From contig NZ_AP025490.1 in the NCBI RefSeq assembly GCF_024347495.1, positions 1,240,001 to 1,304,000 of the forward strand: a stretch of DNA of 64,000 nt. Direction: 5' to 3'. Under the pieces are notes generated by a model. The model was not told the DNA's origin. It made no database searches and was given only the letters and a program-made list of their open reading frames with translations. This document shows positions 28,243 to 36,989 of the stretch, in pieces (position 1 is the first letter of the stretch; each line of letters opens with the position of its first letter). The stretch is from Vibrio gallaecicus. GTDB lineage: Bacteria; Pseudomonadota; Gammaproteobacteria; Enterobacterales; Vibrionaceae. The position numbers and the translations under genes were made by a program.

Positions 28243-29676
28243 TTACTCATAGCTATACTTATCTTCACGCTTACTTGCTTCTTCGTCCCACTGCGGTGCA
28301 ACCGTTTCTAAAAAGTGTTTCTTGTCTGCATTCATTTTGTCCATATCCATGCCTATCGCTTTTTGTGCATTAAGTTTTGTGGATATGTCAGGAATGATTA
28401 CTGGCTTAGTAATCCCTTTTTTGGCAAGAAGTCGAATAAGCTTAGTACGTGCATCTGCAGCTCTATCTACCGCAGTTCCAAGTACTTCTAATGCTACTTC
28501 TGGTGCGTGCATATGTACACCATGTGAAGCGATGGCATAATCCCAGCGCCATTGAGCATGGCGAATATCTTGAAGGATCGGTTTCATTTCATCTTCAGTT
28601 GCACCGGCATCCCACGCAGCACCAGCTTCAAAATGGGCGGCGACTATTTGTTTTTCAGCCGTTAACTTCATATTCAACACTTGGGCTTTACGTGTAGAAA
28701 CGATACCGCGTAATTGCTCTTTTGATTGAGTATGACATTGCGCACAAGTATCGTCGAAACGATCGAATGGGTTACCAACTTTATGGTCGGTAAATACAGT
28801 GCCATCTTCTTTGGTCACTTTTGGCATATGGCAGTCAACACAAGCAACTTTGTTCTTACCATGAATGCCTTCTCGCCATGTTTCAAATCCGGGGTGCTGA
28901 GCTTTCAACATTGGAGCTTTAGATACCTTATGTGTCCAATCTTTGAAGCCGATTCCATCATAGTACTCTTCCATTTGTTCAACTTTAGTGCCTTTATCCC
29001 AAGGGAATTTGACGCCTTTTGTTGGGCCTGTGAAGTAATATTCAACGTGGCATTGAGAGCATACTGAAGACTGTTGATCTAGGCGAGATTGATGGTCGAA
29101 ATTTTTGCCGATCGTATCAAATGCACGTTCTACGTAAGGACGAGTTATTTTGAGCGCCGGTTCTCCATTCTTGAAGTTGTCACTTTGAGTATCGTGGCAA
29201 TCAGCACAGCCGATAGGGTTTGTTATTTCAGCCCCTAAACGTGCCCATTTACCTTCAAAGTAACCATCTTCTCCACGCTCTTCTATCACTCGCGCGACAT
29301 CTGGGCTTTTACAGCTCCAACATGCCATAGGCATAGGACCTGAATTTTCATCTGTAGGCGCGCCGGTTCTTAGTGTTTGTCTTACATCGTCAATGGCGTA
29401 AAAGTGACCGCGAGCTTTATTATAATCTTTAGCAAAACCGTACCCCGCCCACATGATGACCATATTAGGATCTTCTTTAAGAGCATCTTCTAGATTTTCA
29501 CTTTCTGATGTTTGCTTCCATGTTTGATATTGATCGGGATGGTTCTCTTCATATTGCTCATTACGAGGATCGCCAATGTCTTTTTGTTCAGATGCAGCAA
29601 AGCTGGCAGTGCTAACTAATGATGCACTTACCAATAATAATGCAGCGACTGAATTACCTATCCAATGCTTTTTCAC
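28243..29676 (-). CDS. nrfA: Ammonia-forming cytochrome c nitrite reductase
   Basis: NrfA reduces nitrite to ammonium with six electrons in the periplasm. The 477-residue precursor has a signal peptide (cleavage near SFAASE). It has five haem sites: the diagnostic catalytic CWSCK (C119-K123), then CADCH, CSQCH, CVDCH and CAQCH. The protein is complete and ends with a typical KREDKYSYE tail. It is transcribed away from nrfBCD. The shared 470-bp control region carries FNR-, NarP- and Fur-like sites. Confidence 0.98.
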   Translation of the reverse strand: MKKHWIGNSVAALLLVSASLVSTASFAASEQKDIGDPRNEQYEENHPDQYQTWKQTSESENLEDALKEDPNMVIMWAGYGFAKDYNKARGHFYAIDDVRQTLRTGAPTDENSGPMPMACWSCKSPDVARVIEERGEDGYFEGKWARLGAEITNPIGCADCHDTQSDNFKNGEPALKITRPYVERAFDTIGKNFDHQSRLDQQSSVCSQCHVEYYFTGPTKGVKFPWDKGTKVEQMEEYYDGIGFKDWTHKVSKAPMLKAQHPGFETWREGIHGKNKVACVDCHMPKVTKEDGTVFTDHKVGNPFDRFDDTCAQCHTQSKEQLRGIVSTRKAQVLNMKLTAEKQIVAAHFEAGAAWDAGATEDEMKPILQDIRHAQWRWDYAIASHGVHMHAPEVALEVLGTAVDRAADARTKLIRLLAKKGITKPVIIPDISTKLNAQKAIGMDMDKMNADKKHFLETVAPQWDEEASKREDKYSYE

Positions 29677-29803
29677 AGTGATATCTCCAATATACTGATT
29701 CTTATACCAAGCGTTGTGAGGTTGCTATATCAAATAAGAACTGGAGAGTTCCTATTTATATTAATTCATAAATAAACACATTTTGTTACGTGTTTACTCA
29801 TGC

Positions 29804-29817
29804 TTGTTTTAGATCAA
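29804..29817. promoter_or_regulatory. Putative FNR site for nrfA
   Basis: On the minus strand TTGATCTAAAACAA matches TTGAT-N4-ATCAA with one mismatch. It lies about 130 bp upstream of the nrfA start. FNR activation of nrf under anaerobiosis is established in enterobacteria; here it is inferred. Confidence 0.6.
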
Positions 29818-29853
29818 TTAATAGAAGTGACCTGGCTCACGCCTGTTCTTATA

Positions 29854-29869
29854 TACCCCTAAAGGGTTA
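29854..29869. promoter_or_regulatory. Putative NarP 7-2-7 site
   Basis: TACCCCT-AA-AGGGTTA fits the NarL/NarP inverted heptamer arrangement (TACYYMT with two-base spacing). NarP controls nitrite-ammonification genes in vibrios. Its midpoint is 50 bp from the putative FNR site. Confidence 0.6.
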
Positions 29870-29886
29870 GTTGTGTATATTTTGAA

Positions 29887-29901
29887 TGATAATAATTATC
29901 A
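29887..29901. promoter_or_regulatory. Perfect Fur 7-1-7 box between nrfA and nrfB
   Basis: TGATAAT-A-ATTATCA is an exact match to the minimal Fur recognition motif. It lies in the divergent nrfA-nrfBCD control region, close to the NarP site, so iron supply probably affects expression of this haem-rich system. Confidence 0.7.
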
Positions 29902-30053
29902 ATAATAACAATGGGTTATTAATATAACCATGATTATTAAATGGTGATTATGTTCACAATTTATACCGTAAAAAGTATGCTCATTAATTGTAGGGGTATA
30001 ATCTAAAGTTAGAGAGCGTTGTGGCTTTATCCTAAATAAGAATTGATATCAAA

Positions 30054-30075
30054 TGAACGATAATAATATCGTTCA
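30054..30075. promoter_or_regulatory. Unassigned 9-bp dyad upstream of nrfB
   Basis: TGAACGATA and TATCGTTCA form a perfect inverted repeat around four bases, 72 bp before the nrfB start. It looks like an operator of a dimeric regulator, or a leader hairpin. I do not recognise the regulator. Confidence 0.5.
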
Positions 30076-30146
30076 GGATACTTTTGTTTAACCAGAACCA
30101 TTATTTACTTGAGAGTTAAATAACACTGGTATAAGGAAAGGATAAA

Positions 30147-30734
30147 ATGGGCAATATCAAATTGGCCATAGTCATAATGCTTAAATCCCTTCTAGCATTT
30201 TGCCTCTATGGTTATTCCATTCATGCGCTCGCCGACTCGCCGACGGTTGACTCAGTCACCGACTCTGCAAGGCATGAAGTCGAACTCATTCGTGATAAAG
30301 ACTATAAGTGTGTTCAGTGCCATAAAGATTCCAAAGATACATTATTAGGATCGCATGGCGAAAAAGCACATAAAGCTTTAGGTCGAGAAGTTAATTGCAC
30401 AGAGTGCCACAACAACATTAGCCCTGATCATCGAGAAGGGGCGCCTATTGTCACCAAGTATCGTTCAGCGCAGTCCATGTTAGGTACTGACTCTGAATTA
30501 CTCACCCCCGAATCTGTTTTACAAGCCAATAGTGAATGTACTGATTGTCACGAACCTCAATCTTTACAAGATTCTGATTGGACCCATGATGTTCACGCAC
30601 AAAATTTAACTTGCTCTAATTGCCATGATGTTCATGCCAATAAGTCTAAAGTGTTAGCTTTGGATAAAAAAGAAAGGATCAAGTTATGCGTGGATTGCCA
30701 CTCAGATTTCAACCAACTGAAAGAAAAGGAGTAA
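30147..30734 (+). CDS. nrfB: Pentahaem cytochrome c NrfB
   Basis: NrfB is the periplasmic electron donor to NrfA. The 195-residue precursor has a signal sequence (hydrophobic core about 8-30) and exactly five CxxCH haem sites: CVQCH, CTECH, CTDCH, CSNCH and CVDCH. It is first in the nrfBCD-E-X-F run, three bases before nrfC, and divergent from nrfA. Confidence 0.95.
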   Translation: MGNIKLAIVIMLKSLLAFCLYGYSIHALADSPTVDSVTDSARHEVELIRDKDYKCVQCHKDSKDTLLGSHGEKAHKALGREVNCTECHNNISPDHREGAPIVTKYRSAQSMLGTDSELLTPESVLQANSECTDCHEPQSLQDSDWTHDVHAQNLTCSNCHDVHANKSKVLALDKKERIKLCVDCHSDFNQLKEKE

Positions 30735-30737
30735 TCT

Positions 30738-31430
30738 ATGAGTTGTTCTAGAAGAAACTTTTTAGCAGGAACTGGGGCGGTAATCTTCACTACAGGTATC
30801 GCAGCCACTGCTTCAATGACCAGTCGTAAAACCCTTGCTAACGTGGAAGAAGAAGGTGTTAAACGATACGGGATGATTCACGATGAAACGGCTTGCATTG
30901 GTTGTACTGCCTGTACTGAAGCATGCCGAGAAGTGAACAACGTACCGGAAGGGGTCTCTCGCTTAGAAATAATCAGAAGTGAACCTCAAGGTGAATATCC
31001 AAATGTTGATTACCGTTTTACACGCAACTCTTGTCAACATTGTGATAATGCACCGTGTGTTATGGTTTGCCCAACGGGTGCTGCATACAAGGATGAAAAA
31101 ACTGGCATCATCGATGTCCATCAAGAGAAATGCGTAGGCTGCGGTTACTGCTTATTAGCGTGTCCTTACCAAGTCCGCTTTTTCCATCCTGAAAATAAAT
31201 CGGCGGATAAATGCAATTTTTGCCGAGACACCAATCTTGCAGAAGGTAAGTTACCAGCGTGTGTAGAATCTTGCCCAACAAAGGCTTTGGTTTTTGGCGA
31301 CTTAAACGATCCTACTAGTGAGATTAATCATGTGCTTAAAAATGAAGTTGTGTACAGAGATAAAGTCCATTTAGGGACGGCACCTAAGTTATACAAAGTA
31401 CCGCAGCAGAAAGGGGAGATACCATCATGA
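30738..31430 (+). CDS. nrfC: Iron-sulfur subunit NrfC
   Basis: NrfC passes electrons from the NrfD quinol site to NrfB. The 230-residue precursor starts with a twin-arginine signal (SRRNFLAGTG). Four cysteine groups for [4Fe-4S] clusters follow: CIGCTACTEAC, CQHCDNAPCVMVCP, CVGCGYCLLACP, and CNFC with CVESCP. Its last codons overlap nrfD by four bases (ATGA). Confidence 0.96.
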   Translation: MSCSRRNFLAGTGAVIFTTGIAATASMTSRKTLANVEEEGVKRYGMIHDETACIGCTACTEACREVNNVPEGVSRLEIIRSEPQGEYPNVDYRFTRNSCQHCDNAPCVMVCPTGAAYKDEKTGIIDVHQEKCVGCGYCLLACPYQVRFFHPENKSADKCNFCRDTNLAEGKLPACVESCPTKALVFGDLNDPTSEINHVLKNEVVYRDKVHLGTAPKLYKVPQQKGEIPS

Positions 31431-32383
31431 GTGAATGGGAAACTGCGTTTCAATCTGGTGTGGTTGTTTGGGATTGGATCATTGCGATTTACTTATTCCT
31501 AGCAGGTATGTCTGCAGGTTCTGTGATGATCTCCATTTATCTTAAACGGAAAGTCATTGTAGGTAAGCCTTCTGAAAGTGGGATTTTAAAAGCGACGGCG
31601 TTTCTCGCACCATTTGGCATTATTGTGGGTTTAACTATTCTGGTATTCCACCTGACAAAACCGTTAGATTTTTGGAAGATCATGATCTTTATTAACCCTA
31701 CGTCGGTTATGGCAATGGGTGTTGTGTTGTTTAATGTGTATATGGCGGCATTATTTGCTTGGATAGGCATTATTTTTAGAAAGCAGATCGTTAGCTTTTT
31801 AAAAGGGCGTTTCGAAATTGTTGATAGCATTCTGGATAAATTAGAGGCGTTTGAGAATTATCTTGAACTGTTCTTGGCATTTTTAGCTTTATTACTTGCT
31901 GCCTATACCGGATTTTTATTATCGGCATTACCGACCTTCCCAATGCTGAATAACCCTGTTCTGCCTATTCTATTCTTATTCTCAAGCTTATCTTCTGGTG
32001 CTGCTGCGTGTTTATTGGTTGGGATACTCGTCTTTAAGGAGTCACCACTTAGTGCAAGTGTGAGCTGGGTGCATGGTTTTGAACGACCAGTTGTCATGTT
32101 TGAGCTATTTGTACTCGTGGCATTTTTTACCGGTTTGATATTTGCTGGTGGTCAAAGCGAGCAAGCCGCGTGGAATGCGATTTCTGGGGGTTTTTGGGCT
32201 AGCTGGTTCTGGTGGGGGGTAATAGTAGTCGGCATGCTTCTACCATTACTGATGAATGCTTTAACACCTAAATCTATCCGACATGGTGCGTTGTACATTT
32301 TTACTGTGACGTCTTTGAGCTTAGCAGGCGTGTTGATGTTGAGGACATTCATCCTCTACGCAGGTCAATTAACCGTTGTTTAA
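31427..32383 (+). CDS. nrfD: Quinol-oxidising membrane subunit NrfD
   Basis: A 318-residue integral membrane protein of the NrfD/PsrC family with about eight hydrophobic helices, which takes electrons from menaquinol and hands them to NrfC. The N-terminal region VVWDWIIAIYLFLAGMSAG is typical of the family. It overlaps nrfC by ATGA, so the two are translationally coupled. A 225-bp gap with a pentanucleotide repeat separates it from nrfE. Confidence 0.95.
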   Translation: MSEWETAFQSGVVVWDWIIAIYLFLAGMSAGSVMISIYLKRKVIVGKPSESGILKATAFLAPFGIIVGLTILVFHLTKPLDFWKIMIFINPTSVMAMGVVLFNVYMAALFAWIGIIFRKQIVSFLKGRFEIVDSILDKLEAFENYLELFLAFLALLLAAYTGFLLSALPTFPMLNNPVLPILFLFSSLSSGAAACLLVGILVFKESPLSASVSWVHGFERPVVMFELFVLVAFFTGLIFAGGQSEQAAWNAISGGFWASWFWWGVIVVGMLLPLLMNALTPKSIRHGALYIFTVTSLSLAGVLMLRTFILYAGQLTVV

Positions 32384-32515
32384 TTTACCTGATGGACGAA
32401 GGTAGTATGTAAAAACAGCAAGATGACATGTGGGGTGCATATAACTTTCATTAATATGCCAGTGGGCTTTGTTGATAACGGATGTCTTTTTCGTAGAAAT
32501 AAAGCTCACTTTATT

Positions 32516-32565
32516 GAATTGAATTGAATTGAATTGAATTGAATTGAATTGAATTGAATTGAATT
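32516..32565. repeat. Pentanucleotide repeat (GAATT)10 before nrfE
   Basis: Ten perfect GAATT units end 43 bases upstream of the nrfE start codon. On the plus strand every frame through the repeat meets TGA, so it is not coding in the operon direction; it would act through transcription or mRNA spacing. Copy-number change by slippage is expected. Confidence 0.97.
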
Positions 32566-32608
32566 GGCTAAATGGCTCCAAAGCGTCGAAGCTAATCATC
32601 GAGGTAAT

Positions 32609-34573
32609 ATGATAGGCAATTTAGGGTTACTCAGCTTAATAATGGTCGCCATACTCAGTAGTGCAGTCACGCTGGTGTATGGCTTCTCTATGGCTAAACA
32701 ATATAGAACCGCAACCTCATATGCAGTATCTGATACGTATGTTCGACCATTTACGTTGGGTTCAGCTTGTCTATCAATATTCTCTCTTGTTTTGTTGGCT
32801 GTGGCTTTCTATCAAGATGATTTTTCTATTTTATACGTGGCTGAGCATTCAAATACGCAGCTTCCAGTTTTTTTTAAAATTGCAGCTGTCTGGGCTGGTC
32901 ATGAAGGATCATTGCTGTTTTGGGTGCTAACATTAGCATGTTGGGCGGGGGTGATTGCGCTTCAAAGCTCGTTACAAACTGATTATCAAATAAAAGTGTT
33001 ATGGGTAATGAATGGATTACTTTGCGCTTTTACATGGTTTACTCTTCTCTCTTCCAACCCTTTTGAATTCAATAGCACGTTACCTGTTGAGGGGCGAGAC
33101 CTAAACCCTATGCTCCAAGATGTTGGGTTGATTTTTCACCCTCCACTTCTTTACTTAGGCTATGTTGGATTTTCTGCTGTTTTAGCGTTTGCAGTTGCGG
33201 CTTTATTAACCAAAGAAATTGAATTTGAGTGGGTAAACCACTGCCGAAAATGGAGCTTAGTCGCGTGGATATTTTTAACGGCTGGGATCGTTCTAGGATC
33301 ATGGTGGGCATACTATGAATTAGGTTGGGGAGGCTGGTGGTTTTGGGACCCTGTAGAAAATGCCAGTTTGTTACCTTGGTTAACCGCGACGGCTTTATTA
33401 CATTGTTTGACTATTGCGAAAGAGAAGCAACAATTATTGAAGTGGGCATTTAGTTTAGCTTTTACGACTTTCTCTTTGAGTATACTCGGTACTTTTATTG
33501 TCCGTTCAGGTGTTCTGACATCAGTACATGCATTTGCTGTTGATCCTTCTAAAGGGCTGATTCTGATATCTATATTATGCATTGTATTTACGGCTTCGTT
33601 TTCCTTACTGATCATAAGAGGGGAGTCATTTAACTCAAAAAATATAACGCACTTTTTGAGTCGAAGTTTCCTCATTCTATTAGCAATAACCTTGCTCGTT
33701 GTGGCAATGCTGGTGGTTTTATTTGGCACCTTTTACCCAATGGTTTATGAGCTCTTAGGCTTGGGAAATATATCCGTTGGGGCTCCTTATTTTAATCTAT
33801 TTGCAGTACCTTTAGGTTTATTGGTTTTACTGTTGATTGGTTTCTCCCCCTTAGTTGAAAAGCTACGAGAAAAACATCTATCAGTAAAAGTGATGCTCCT
33901 CTTGTTAGCCATGTCTACTATAGTTGGTTTCCTTCTCTATTTAAGCCAACTCCAATTAAATCAATTGAGTCAACTCAGTGACTTACACTGGGTTGTGCAA
34001 ATAACCTGGATAGCAGCCGCTTGGGTGTTCTTTTCGCATATCTACGCACTAGTTACCGCCTACAAAGAAACTTACTTCATGCGAGTGGTCTCTATGAGCC
34101 TAGCGCATATAGGGATGGCAATGTTTGCTATAGGTGCTGCAATGAATAGCCACCATTCATTGGAATTGAATAAGAAACTAGAGCCTGGATCGGAGATTCA
34201 ATTCTTTGATTGGACATTAAAGTATATTGAAACAGAGCTTTATGTCGGAAGTAATTTCACTGCTGAAAAAGCTCATCTAGAGTTAAGTAAGGATGAGGAA
34301 TCATTTATCATCACTCCTGAAAGACGTTTCTATCAAGTTAGAGTGATGAACATGAGTGAGCCTGCAATGAAGTGGTTTTGGCATGGTGATGTCTATATCA
34401 CAATGGGAGAAAAGATCGATAGTTCAGCTTACGCGTTCCGTATCCAATATAAGTCTTATGCCCGTTGGATCTGGGTAGGAGTATTGCTATCTGTCCTTGG
34501 TGGAATCATTGCACTATTTTCTCGTAATCAGGTAACTATTATTAGCTTTGTCTCTAGGTTTAAATATGCGTAA
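32609..34573 (+). CDS. nrfE: Cytochrome c haem lyase NrfE (CcmF family)
   Basis: A 654-residue multi-spanning membrane protein that, with NrfF and partners, attaches haem to NrfA. CcmF hallmarks are WAGHEGSLLFW and the tryptophan-rich haem-handling loop GGWWFWDPVENASLLPW. The C-terminal periplasmic part is followed by a last membrane helix. I chose ATG 32609 with GAGG five bases upstream; an earlier in-frame TTG lies in the repeat and adds 15 atypical residues. It overlaps the next gene by eight bases. Confidence 0.93.
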   Translation: MIGNLGLLSLIMVAILSSAVTLVYGFSMAKQYRTATSYAVSDTYVRPFTLGSACLSIFSLVLLAVAFYQDDFSILYVAEHSNTQLPVFFKIAAVWAGHEGSLLFWVLTLACWAGVIALQSSLQTDYQIKVLWVMNGLLCAFTWFTLLSSNPFEFNSTLPVEGRDLNPMLQDVGLIFHPPLLYLGYVGFSAVLAFAVAALLTKEIEFEWVNHCRKWSLVAWIFLTAGIVLGSWWAYYELGWGGWWFWDPVENASLLPWLTATALLHCLTIAKEKQQLLKWAFSLAFTTFSLSILGTFIVRSGVLTSVHAFAVDPSKGLILISILCIVFTASFSLLIIRGESFNSKNITHFLSRSFLILLAITLLVVAMLVVLFGTFYPMVYELLGLGNISVGAPYFNLFAVPLGLLVLLLIGFSPLVEKLREKHLSVKVMLLLLAMSTIVGFLLYLSQLQLNQLSQLSDLHWVVQITWIAAAWVFFSHIYALVTAYKETYFMRVVSMSLAHIGMAMFAIGAAMNSHHSLELNKKLEPGSEIQFFDWTLKYIETELYVGSNFTAEKAHLELSKDEESFIITPERRFYQVRVMNMSEPAMKWFWHGDVYITMGEKIDSSAYAFRIQYKSYARWIWVGVLLSVLGGIIALFSRNQVTIISFVSRFKYA

Positions 34574-35084
34574 TAAATTGTTTTTGTTGGTGGTTACTTC
34601 TCTGGCGATAGCTCTGAGTTTTAGTTTAGCGTTGGGGAGTAAGCAGCGATCATCAACGATTCAAGTGATGGACAGAGTGTTTCCCGAATTCACTGAATAC
34701 GATCTTTTATTGGGCGATCAAACGATCACAAGATCGGATATTACCAAGAGTAAATACCAACTGATCAATATTTGGGCTTCATGGTGTGGGATATGTAAAA
34801 CAGAGCATCCATTTCTTAATCAATTGAAAATTGAAGGGATTCCTATATATGGTATTAATTATAGAGATAATAAATTATCGGCAATTAAAGTATTAGAGAA
34901 TGATGGAAATCCTTATTTAAAGATCATAAATGATCATACTGGCGATCTTTCAATTGATTTAGGTGTTATAGGTACGCCTGAAACATATTTGGTTGATCAA
35001 GAGGGTCAAATAATTAAAAAAGTATTAGGCGTATTAGATCAGAAAACTTGGAATGATGAATTAGCTAATTATTTTGAAAATTAA
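34566..35084 (+). CDS. Thiol-disulfide oxidoreductase, NrfX/CcmG (DsbE) family
   Basis: A 172-residue membrane-anchored periplasmic thioredoxin-like protein (anchor about 3-22). The redox motif is CGIC within WASWCGICKTEHP. The cis-proline region GTPETYLVD and a GVxGTPET-like loop match DsbE/CcmG. It would reduce apocytochrome cysteines before haem attachment. The start ATG 34566 overlaps the nrfE end, giving coupling with nrfE and nrfF. Confidence 0.9.
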   Translation: MRNKLFLLVVTSLAIALSFSLALGSKQRSSTIQVMDRVFPEFTEYDLLLGDQTITRSDITKSKYQLINIWASWCGICKTEHPFLNQLKIEGIPIYGINYRDNKLSAIKVLENDGNPYLKIINDHTGDLSIDLGVIGTPETYLVDQEGQIIKKVLGVLDQKTWNDELANYFEN

Positions 35085-35102
35085 ATCTATTAAAGGTTTT
35101 TA

Positions 35103-35525
35103 ATGAAAGTATTAATATTATTGTGTTCAATACTATTCGCGTCGCATGCTGTTGCTGAGCCTGTCTTTATATCGCCAACCAAAGAAAAAATTATCCAAGT
35201 GGAGCTATTTGAATTCGACAGTCAAAAGCAGCAATCAAGGGCAATCGCATTAGCAAAGACATTACGTTGCCCGCAATGTCAGAATCAAAATTTGATCGAA
35301 TCAAACTCTCCGATCGCAAAAGATCTTCGCTTAAATGTTTTTGAGATGATCAAAGCAGGAAAGAGTGATGAATATATTATTGAATATATGACAGAAAGGT
35401 TTGGTGAATATGTTTTATATAACCCTCCTTTAAATAGAGGTAATTTAGTACTTTGGCTAATACCTTTTGTTATTTTTGTGCTCTTCGTTCATCTTGCAAT
35501 AAAAAGTGTTAAAAGGGATGTATAA
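35103..35525 (+). CDS. nrfF: Cytochrome c maturation protein NrfF (CcmH family)
   Basis: A 140-residue precursor with a signal sequence, the CcmH redox motif LRCPQCQNQNLIESNSPIA, and a C-terminal membrane anchor (LVLWLIPFVIFVLFVHLAI). NrfF assists NrfE in attaching haem, especially to the unusual CxxCK site of NrfA. It is 18 bases after the thioredoxin-like gene. Confidence 0.93.
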   Translation: MKVLILLCSILFASHAVAEPVFISPTKEKIIQVELFEFDSQKQQSRAIALAKTLRCPQCQNQNLIESNSPIAKDLRLNVFEMIKAGKSDEYIIEYMTERFGEYVLYNPPLNRGNLVLWLIPFVIFVLFVHLAIKSVKRDV

Positions 35526-35614
35526 ATATTACTTATACTGTTTACCTCATTGGTCTATTTTTGTAATATACTTTAATTAACTCACTGAGCTTGCACAGAT
35601 ATAAGGACTTATTC

Positions 35615-35803
35615 GTGGATAATGTAATATCGAACTTAAAAAAGGAGTTTTATACGAATGTTCAATCTAAAAAGTGGAGTGAGCAGTATAGTGCCAAACC
35701 AAGCCTTTCATTTTTGACTCAAGAAGAGCTATCAGAATTAGAGAACGCTTGGATCCAACTTGTTATATGGAAAAAACAACAAGTAAATGAAGTTAGCCTA
35801 TAA
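35615..35803 (+). CDS. Small uncharacterised protein at the end of the nrf operon
   Basis: A 62-residue hydrophilic, soluble open frame starting at GTG 35615, with AAGGA seven bases upstream. It reads DNVISNLKKEF near the start and is Lys/Glu/Trp-rich, with no signal peptide or membrane helix. I do not recognise it. It lies 90 bases after nrfF on the same strand with no strong terminator between, so it may belong to the operon. It could still be a chance frame. Confidence 0.5.
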   Translation: MDNVISNLKKEFYTNVQSKKWSEQYSAKPSLSFLTQEELSELENAWIQLVIWKKQQVNEVSL

Positions 35804-36226
35804 CCCCCAAAATTAGCCTGTAAAATCTGGCTTCAACGATTATCTAAAGTTTCTAAATTCTCACGTATCTAAGCTTGATCATTTAACTAACTATAAATAA
35901 AACAGTGATCTGTAGTGCGGATTGATGTTTGATATTAAAATGAGTTTGTCAGCATCGATAAACACGAATATTGGTTGAAATTCAATCAAATCGAAGGTTT
36001 CTGTAAAGAAATTTAACCCCATGTTAGAAGGGTCTAACGTGGGGTTTTTTATTATGAAATGATCAAGTTGTTATAATATAACATTTCATGGCTTCAGAGC
36101 CTTGAAAAATCGTTTAGATAGCCTCATAGTACTTAGCATCAGATTGTTATTGCATGCTTACTGAATTAGTAGGCTTTAATTAAAATAATAATTCCAAGCA
36201 AATAAAATCATCAAGTGAGTATAGAT
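35804..36226. other. Gap between the nrf operon and ribA
   Basis: These 423 bases hold no gene. They contain the terminator at 36015-36050 and, about 150 bp before ribA, a TATAAT (36072-36077) with a poor -35 (TTATTA) 17 bases upstream, a possible ribA promoter. I see no FMN riboswitch. Confidence 0.5.
36015..36050 (+). terminator. Intrinsic terminator before ribA
   Basis: AACCCCATGTTAGA pairs with TCTAACGTGGGGTT (one wobble) around an AGGG loop and runs into Ts. It probably ends the nrf transcript. Confidence 0.88.
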
Positions 36227-36823
36227 ATGGCGGAAGTACGTGCCAGAGTAGATTTCAAAGTAGGGGTAGGCAGCAATATTGATGCTGAGCTTCTGTCATT
36301 CCATGGATTGAAAACAGAAAAAGAACATGTTGCTGTTATCTTTCAGTCTGCAGATAAAACTCAGAACACACCATTGGTACGAATGCACTCTGAATGCTTA
36401 ACGGGTGACGTATTTCATTCATCTCGCTGCGATTGTGGTGAACAGTTAGATGAAACAATTAATAAAATGGGTGAATCTGGCGGTATTATTTTATATCTCC
36501 GCCAAGAAGGGCGTGGTATTGGTCTTTATAACAAGATCGACGCATATCGCTTACAAAGTGAAGGTATGAATACATACGAAGCGAATAACCACTTAGGTTT
36601 TGGCGATGATTTACGTGATTTCACAGAAGCTGCTGAAATGCTAAAAGCATTAGGGATTAATACTATTCGCTTAGTCACTAATAACCCTAAAAAGATCAGA
36701 GAGTTGAAGTCTCATGGAATACAAATTGAAGAAGTGGTCAATACTTCGGCGCATATAAAGTTAGGTAATGAAAGCTATCTTCAAGCAAAAGTGTCGCACG
36801 GAAAGCATGATTTAGACCTTTAA
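36227..36823 (+). CDS. ribA: GTP cyclohydrolase II
   Basis: RibA opens GTP to start riboflavin synthesis. The 198-residue protein has the zinc-binding cysteines in [21 protein letters not shown] and the catalytic [12 protein letters not shown] segment. I chose ATG 36227 ([10 protein letters not shown]), as in related vibrios; a GTG 12 bases upstream would add four residues. It is monocistronic with a terminator. Confidence 0.96.
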   Translation: MAEVRARVDFKVGVGSNIDAELLSFHGLKTEKEHVAVIFQSADKTQNTPLVRMHSECLTGDVFHSSRCDCGEQLDETINKMGESGGIILYLRQEGRGIGLYNKIDAYRLQSEGMNTYEANNHLGFGDDLRDFTEAAEMLKALGINTIRLVTNNPKKIRELKSHGIQIEEVVNTSAHIKLGNESYLQAKVSHGKHDLDL

Positions 36824-36849
36824 ATTTCCTTCTTCTCATAAATCAAATA

Positions 36850-36877
36850 AAAACCTCACATTTGTGGGGTTTTTTTG
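36850..36877 (+). terminator. Terminator of ribA
   Basis: AAAACC-T-CACA folds onto GTG-GGGTTTT around TTT with one mismatch-like wobble, and a seven-base T run follows, 25 bases after the ribA stop. Confidence 0.85.
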
Positions 36878-36923
36878 TATTTGGCTTGCAAAAAAATTGT
36901 AAATTTGTATTATTTGGATTGCT

Positions 36924-36948
36924 AGTGCAAATGATAATGGTTTGCACT
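36924..36948. promoter_or_regulatory. Fur-like palindrome upstream of the imelysin operon
   Basis: AGTGCAAA and TTTGCACT form a perfect 8-bp inverted repeat around nine bases that contain ATGATAATGG. The middle hexamer GATAAT matches the Fur core, and the whole sits 42 bp before an operon whose products are commonly iron-regulated. It may be a Fur site or that of another regulator. Confidence 0.55.
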
Positions 36949-36989
36949 ATTACTACTAATAATAATTCAAGCTCAACAAGGACGCTTCA

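Noticed and set aside
28726..29067. 113-codon plus-strand frame inside nrfA
   Set aside because: Antisense to haem-binding coding sequence with no independent support.
30043..30052. TTGATATCAA as an FNR site
   Set aside because: The two half sites match, but the required four-base spacer is missing.
32369..32599. Minus-strand frame with IQFNS repeats
   Set aside because: It is simply the reverse reading of the GAATT tract, lies antisense within the nrf operon and has no ribosome-binding site or family features.
33313..33729. 138-codon minus-strand frame inside nrfE
   Set aside because: Antisense shadow of a clear membrane-protein gene; composition follows the complementary codons.
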